Assembly (NCBI GenBank): GCA_004154925.1
Contig: QJNS01000206.1
Span: 1 to 64,000, forward strand
Reading direction: 5' to 3'
Length of the DNA: 64,000 bases
From: Monosporascus cannonballus
Lineage: Eukaryota; Ascomycota; Sordariomycetes; Xylariales
Positions 60,001-64,000 of the stretch are shown here, in pieces (position 1 is the stretch's first letter; every line of letters starts with the position of its first letter). Made by a program: the position numbers and the translations under genes. Under the pieces are notes generated by a model, which had not been told where the DNA came from, did not search any database, and saw only the letters and a list, made by a program, of their open reading frames with translations.

Positions 60001-61401
60001 CAAAACGAATTAACCAAACCTTAAAAATTTAATTATAATATTATATTAATTATAAACAAAATAATTAGATTAAAAATTATTAATCGTATAACTAGCCAAT
60101 ATTATTAATTATTACGAAAACATTAAAATAATATTTATAAACGCAAATTTTGGTTTTATTCCGAAAATTTACAAAAAGAAATAAAACGATAATGCAATTA
60201 ATATAAAAATAATTCTTCCGTTAAAATAGCTTTAATAATTATATCAAAAAATAAAAATAGAACTAAAATTCGTACGGAATCAAATAAATAAATATTATAA
60301 CTAAAAAAAGGTACAAAAACTAATTTTCGAAAAAGGGAAAATAGTTTTTTTCGTTATAAAAAATATTTAAACAAAAAAACCTAACAAAAAACTCGATTTC
60401 AAATATATCGGTCTATACAAAATTACCAAGAAAATCTTAGAAAATAATTATTAATTAAAACTTTTAATAAAAATGAAATTTTATTTATTTTTTTACGTTT
60501 TTTTATTCGAATTAATAACGGATATAATTAAAATATATACGGCACAAAATAATATAAAAATGGAAAAAGAATAGATATATAAGGTGTAGAAAATTTTCGA
60601 TATGCGGAAACAAAACGGACTTATTTAATATCTAATTAAATAGAAAAAATATCCAAATTCCGAAAATATCTGGGAACCCGCCAAAAATCTTATTAACGCC
60701 TAGCGCCTGTTAAAAAACTTTTACCAGTAATAACAGGCACGTTCTAATTAACAGCCGACTAATCGATAACCGGGATATCGGGCCAATCGGCCGCAATATG
60801 TATTAACGTAAACACCGCAGCGGCAACCTTTAATTGTTTTTATTCCCGACGCTTTTATTCCTTTAGCTTATTTAATAATTAAAGCTTACGTTGTACCATA
60901 ATAATATCTTTCGAACGAATTAACGCCTTTTGCTTACGTAAATAAATAAAACGAGAAAAAGTTTTATTTATTTCTTTTTAATATTAACATTAAGCCTTAA
61001 GGTAAAACCATTAAAGTTTTAATAATCGTTTTTTAATAAGTGCTTTTTTACGTTTTAAACGTTAATACTTATGACGAATATTTCGTAAGGAAAAAATAGG
61101 TACGCCGATACCATTACCGAATCGATTTCGATTAACATATTCCTTATATCTTAAAACGTTTTCCATCATTTTATATCTTATATTTTTCGAAAAATAATAA
61201 AAATAAAGTATAACTTCGTAACCAAATTCGTTAAAGGCTTTTACAAAGTTAATATAACGAACGGTGGAAGAACGAGGAACGTAACGAATTTTAGAAATAT
61301 AAGACGACATGATTAAAAAGCAAAAAAAGGGATATTTACCAAACAAAAAAAAGAAAAAAAAAAGAAATCTTAAGGGCAAAATCTTGGAAGGGGGAAGATC
61401 G

Positions 61402-61777
61402 TATTACGACCTAACCAGCTTCGGCCTTAAGAAACGGTTAAACAAGGATCATACGGACCACCCCATGGGCTACGTAACAGTGATCACTATTAAACCAATA
61501 ATCAGAAGTAATTAACGAAAATCGCAAATAATTATGATTATTACCAGCCGTATAATCATAAGTAATTAAGCCCAAAAGGAGAAAAATATATACGCTTATT
61601 ATTTCCATAGTTTAAATAATTTTAGCTTGTAATACAATATCGTTACCTAAAGCACCCTTGGAATTACGAGACGTAATACGATTATTATATCTATTGCTCA
61701 GATTCTCACGATATTTCTGCCAACATAAACCCGTACGACTAAGGTTTAATAGTTGGTTAAACCGCCCAGCCGTCACA
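61402..61777 (+). repeat. 3' LTR of the family-2 Gypsy element
   Basis: 376 bp, 28 bp longer than the 5' LTR because of an extra segment near 61480-61515. Ends GCCGTCACA. Confidence 0.9.
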
Positions 61778-61782
61778 GTTGA

Positions 61783-64000
61783 TATGGTCGTCATGCGCCG
61801 AGGGCACAAAAGTAACCTCGACTTGAATGACGGCGTATGATGAATGGTTTCTGGTGGGATTCTGCTAATGGCGTATCATGTGTTTACCGTCGGGTGAATC
61901 TCCTGAGGACCATACAGGACGGAGCCGACTTTAAATTCCCTTCATGCCGAGGAAGGATAAGCGGTTAGCGTACACGTCCCTTTGCGACGATCCATGAAAC
62001 CAGTAAAAGGGATGGTAATAAAATTGAAATACTATCTGAGACTCCATTGTGGCGATGTAACTTACAACCATCGTAGATAGCGTTATTCCTAACCTTGAGA
62101 TTACAGATCGAAATGTATCCCAACAGCATTCGAGATATCTCCCTCTTAAGCGTAATTCGGCTCCCCACATGGGACGTGTGAAGTCACGCAGCTGGGATCA
62201 ATTGAAGAACAAGGATGACAGGGCGATGCGCTTTGCCGGCGGAGCTGCATCTCCTAAAAAGGGTCGGACGGGTGGCTGCATTAGTGGGCTTCTGCAGCGG
62301 TTAGGAGACGCAATACATGGCATCGTGCAGGTCGCATCCCGTACAGCAGAGCAATATGATTCATCGGTAACGGCTACGAGGCCATTGTAAGAATTTGGAG
62401 AATGCGGCGACCTGACCGCAACTTTAGCAAGTCTTGCATATCGACGGAGGTGCAGTTCACGGGGTCATGTCCTACGTCACCCCTATCTCTGGAGGCTGAC
62501 CGCCGTTGCAACTTCTTTCGCGTGCAGGTGGGCGCCGGGAGGTGCATAACATGCTTTGCTACATTCGCACGAGGAATATCATAGATTCTTTTCCATGTTA
62601 GCATTAGACGATTACTGACGTAAAATACTTCCAATCAGCTTCGAACCAATGGCAAGAGACGATTGCCGCCCCTTCGTAAAATCAACAATCGATCAGCCAA
62701 TGGCAGTAGACCAGGCAGAGGACGTCACGTGTCAGAAGACAAGGCCGGCGGCTTCACCGAACACGAGGGTGCCCTTCATGCGCTCGATCTCGGGTGGTAC
62801 GATGTCGCTGTTAGACAATGAGCCTCAAAGTCGGGGTTTGACAAGCCGGGTTTACCCTGCCGAGCGAGCTTAGGGAAACAGGCCCAGACCCGGACCCCGG
62901 ATCCTACCGCACACACTCCGTTTGCTGCAGGGTAATTGTGGTACGTTGCTCGCCATTGTTTTGACGCCACCGGCGGTTCTTCGGCTCGGATTTTTATTTC
63001 TTTTGTTCCCGTGCACTCCCTCGCGGGAGGCTTTGTGCAATGCTTCGTCGGTCGAAAGTGGTGCTGGCTTGCCGCGCGCTAGGAGTCTCGATCCGCTCGC
63101 GTTCTACATATGCAGCAGAGCTAGCCCCCTAGCTCGATCTGGCTGGGCGCCAAACTCAGCAAATCACGGCTCCTGATGGGGCCATCTTCCCCCCAAGGCG
63201 GCCATCACCATGCTTGACTGCCACGAGAAAGAAGGTTCTTGCTCTTCTATGCACGGCTTAATTCGGCCCACCCCCACGCGATGATTACCAGGACTCCCGG
63301 GTACAGACATAATACCGTGTACTGCCTCCTCGGGTCATATGAGAAACCCTAAGGTGGAAGAAGAAGGATGGTTTCATCCCCCGCAATCGTCAATGAGTGA
63401 TCTTTCCCCCGGTTCGGTCTAGATGCTACCCCGTACCTGCGTGCTGCAGGGGAGGACAGCAACGGAAAAAGAGAAAGCAGAAGTGCGCGCCGGATGATGA
63501 TAAGGACTTTAAAATTACGCTTCAAAGCAATGCAACGCTAATTAGAGGGTCGACAGGGATGGCTAACTTTTTAGGAGCCAATAAGATTCTTCATTCCGGA
63601 CAAAGGCGCTCAGGGGTAACTCCAGCACCAGAGCAAGGTACGGGGATTACGCGTGCGTGCCTAGAAAGCCCTGGCTCGTGCTCCCAAAGGCCTAAATCGC
63701 GTTTGGAAAAGAATTCCGCGAGCGATTGCTCTCCCGCAGCACGTGTAAGAATTCCAGTTCAAAGGCAGGAGGTAATTGGGCCATTGCCATCTACGCATTC
63801 CCCATTCCCTAATCCAGCTGGTTCGTTAGCAACTGCAAGGTACTGCACGGCGATCTGAAGCTTAGTGACATACAGCAGCGCTAATCAGCCGGGCGCTAGT
63901 CAGCTTATGGTCATTGGTGACTTGGGGGACAGTCCGGGTCTCTTTCTCTTTTTCTCATCTCCCTCAGCTCACCAGGCTCCTTGTTGCCAGAACTGTAAGA
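61783..64000. other. GC-normal region without a supported gene
   Basis: About 2.2 kb at normal GC. Open frames of 60-153 codons exist on both strands, the longest at 63397-63858 (+), but none has recognisable motifs or splice structure. A short minus-strand stretch near 62745-62820 reads SDIVPPEIERMKGTLVFGEA and could be the 3' exon of a gene (a CTAACAG acceptor lies just upstream), but I cannot join it to anything. Confidence 0.4.

Larger units (their letters stand above)
55050..61777 (+). mobile_element. Full-length Gypsy (Ty3-type) LTR retrotransposon, family 2, TSD GTTGA
   Basis: 6,728 bp between GTTGA at 55045-55049 and 61778-61782. 5' LTR 55050-55397, 3' LTR 61402-61777, and a polypurine tract (GGAAGGGGGAAGA) at 61387-61399. 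Internally, in order: Gag with a damaged CCHC knuckle, reverse transcriptase, integrase. Stops in all frames from RIP-type transitions, so it encodes nothing functional. A truncated copy, two inverted fragments and a solo LTR of the same family lie elsewhere in the window. Confidence 0.9.

Noticed and set aside
61062..61379. 105-codon minus-strand frame at the 3' end of the second Gypsy element
   Set aside because: Phe/Tyr-rich translation of AT-rich DNA antisense to the element; no domain.
63397..63858. 153-codon frame near the right end
   Set aside because: No recognised motif, starts with a non-ATG codon, low-complexity Ser/Pro/Arg composition.
1..64000. CRISPR arrays, bacterial operons or rRNA genes
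   Set aside because: Spliced fungal genes throughout; no regularly spaced direct repeats with unique spacers and no rRNA-like sequence.

Overview
This window comes from a filamentous ascomycete (Pezizomycotina). The genes carry short GT-AG introns, there is a very large fungal-type nonribosomal peptide synthetase (NRPS), and GC-balanced gene islands alternate with long, extremely AT-rich blocks. In those blocks CpA/TpG is scarce, TpA is abundant and CpG survives. That is the footprint of repeat-induced point mutation (RIP) on transposons.

Layout. 1-18.6 kb is a secondary-metabolite locus: an MFS exporter (924-2838, +) faces tail-to-tail a five-exon, ~4,780-residue NRPS (3086-18251, -). I read the NRPS as A-T-E / C-A-T / C-A-T-E / C-T / C-T*, where T* is a carrier domain without its serine. 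18.6-23 kb is an AT island with relics of a PIF/Harbinger-type transposase (+) and a Tc1/mariner transposase (-). 23-30.9 kb is a gene island: an aldo-keto reductase (24785-26390, +), an expansin-like secreted protein (26839-27677, -) and an unrecognised secreted protein (28753-29832, -) whose first intron holds a solo LTR. A complete Gypsy-family solo LTR follows at 30458-30873.

31-51.7 kb is a nested transposon graveyard. It holds a full-length RIP-mutated Gypsy element (33564-40709) inside one unit of a tandem ~1.6 kb repeat, a 5'-truncated Gypsy copy of a second family (about 45270-50402), and two inverted fragments of that second family. 51.7-55 kb is a small gene island with an unrecognised gene split in its coding exon by a solo LTR (52009-52229), an esterase with an in-frame stop (53145-53942, -) and a third solo LTR (54069-54278). 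55050-61777 is a full-length Gypsy element of the second family. 61.8-64 kb has normal composition but no gene I can support.

How it works together. The NRPS and the neighbouring MFS transporter are a plausible synthesis/export pair. The domain order predicts a peptide built by three adenylation domains, with epimerised (D) residues at positions 1 and 3 and an unusual substrate at position 2, because A2 lacks the aspartate that normally binds the alpha-amino group. There is no thioesterase or reductase domain, so release probably uses the C-terminal condensation domain. The aldo-keto reductase lies beyond the first AT island, and its membership in the cluster is only possible. Seven LTR-type insertions were examined closely; six have matching 5-bp target-site duplications I could read directly (GTTTA, AGTAT, GAGAG, ATTAC, ACGTT, GTTGA), which fixes their ends to the base.
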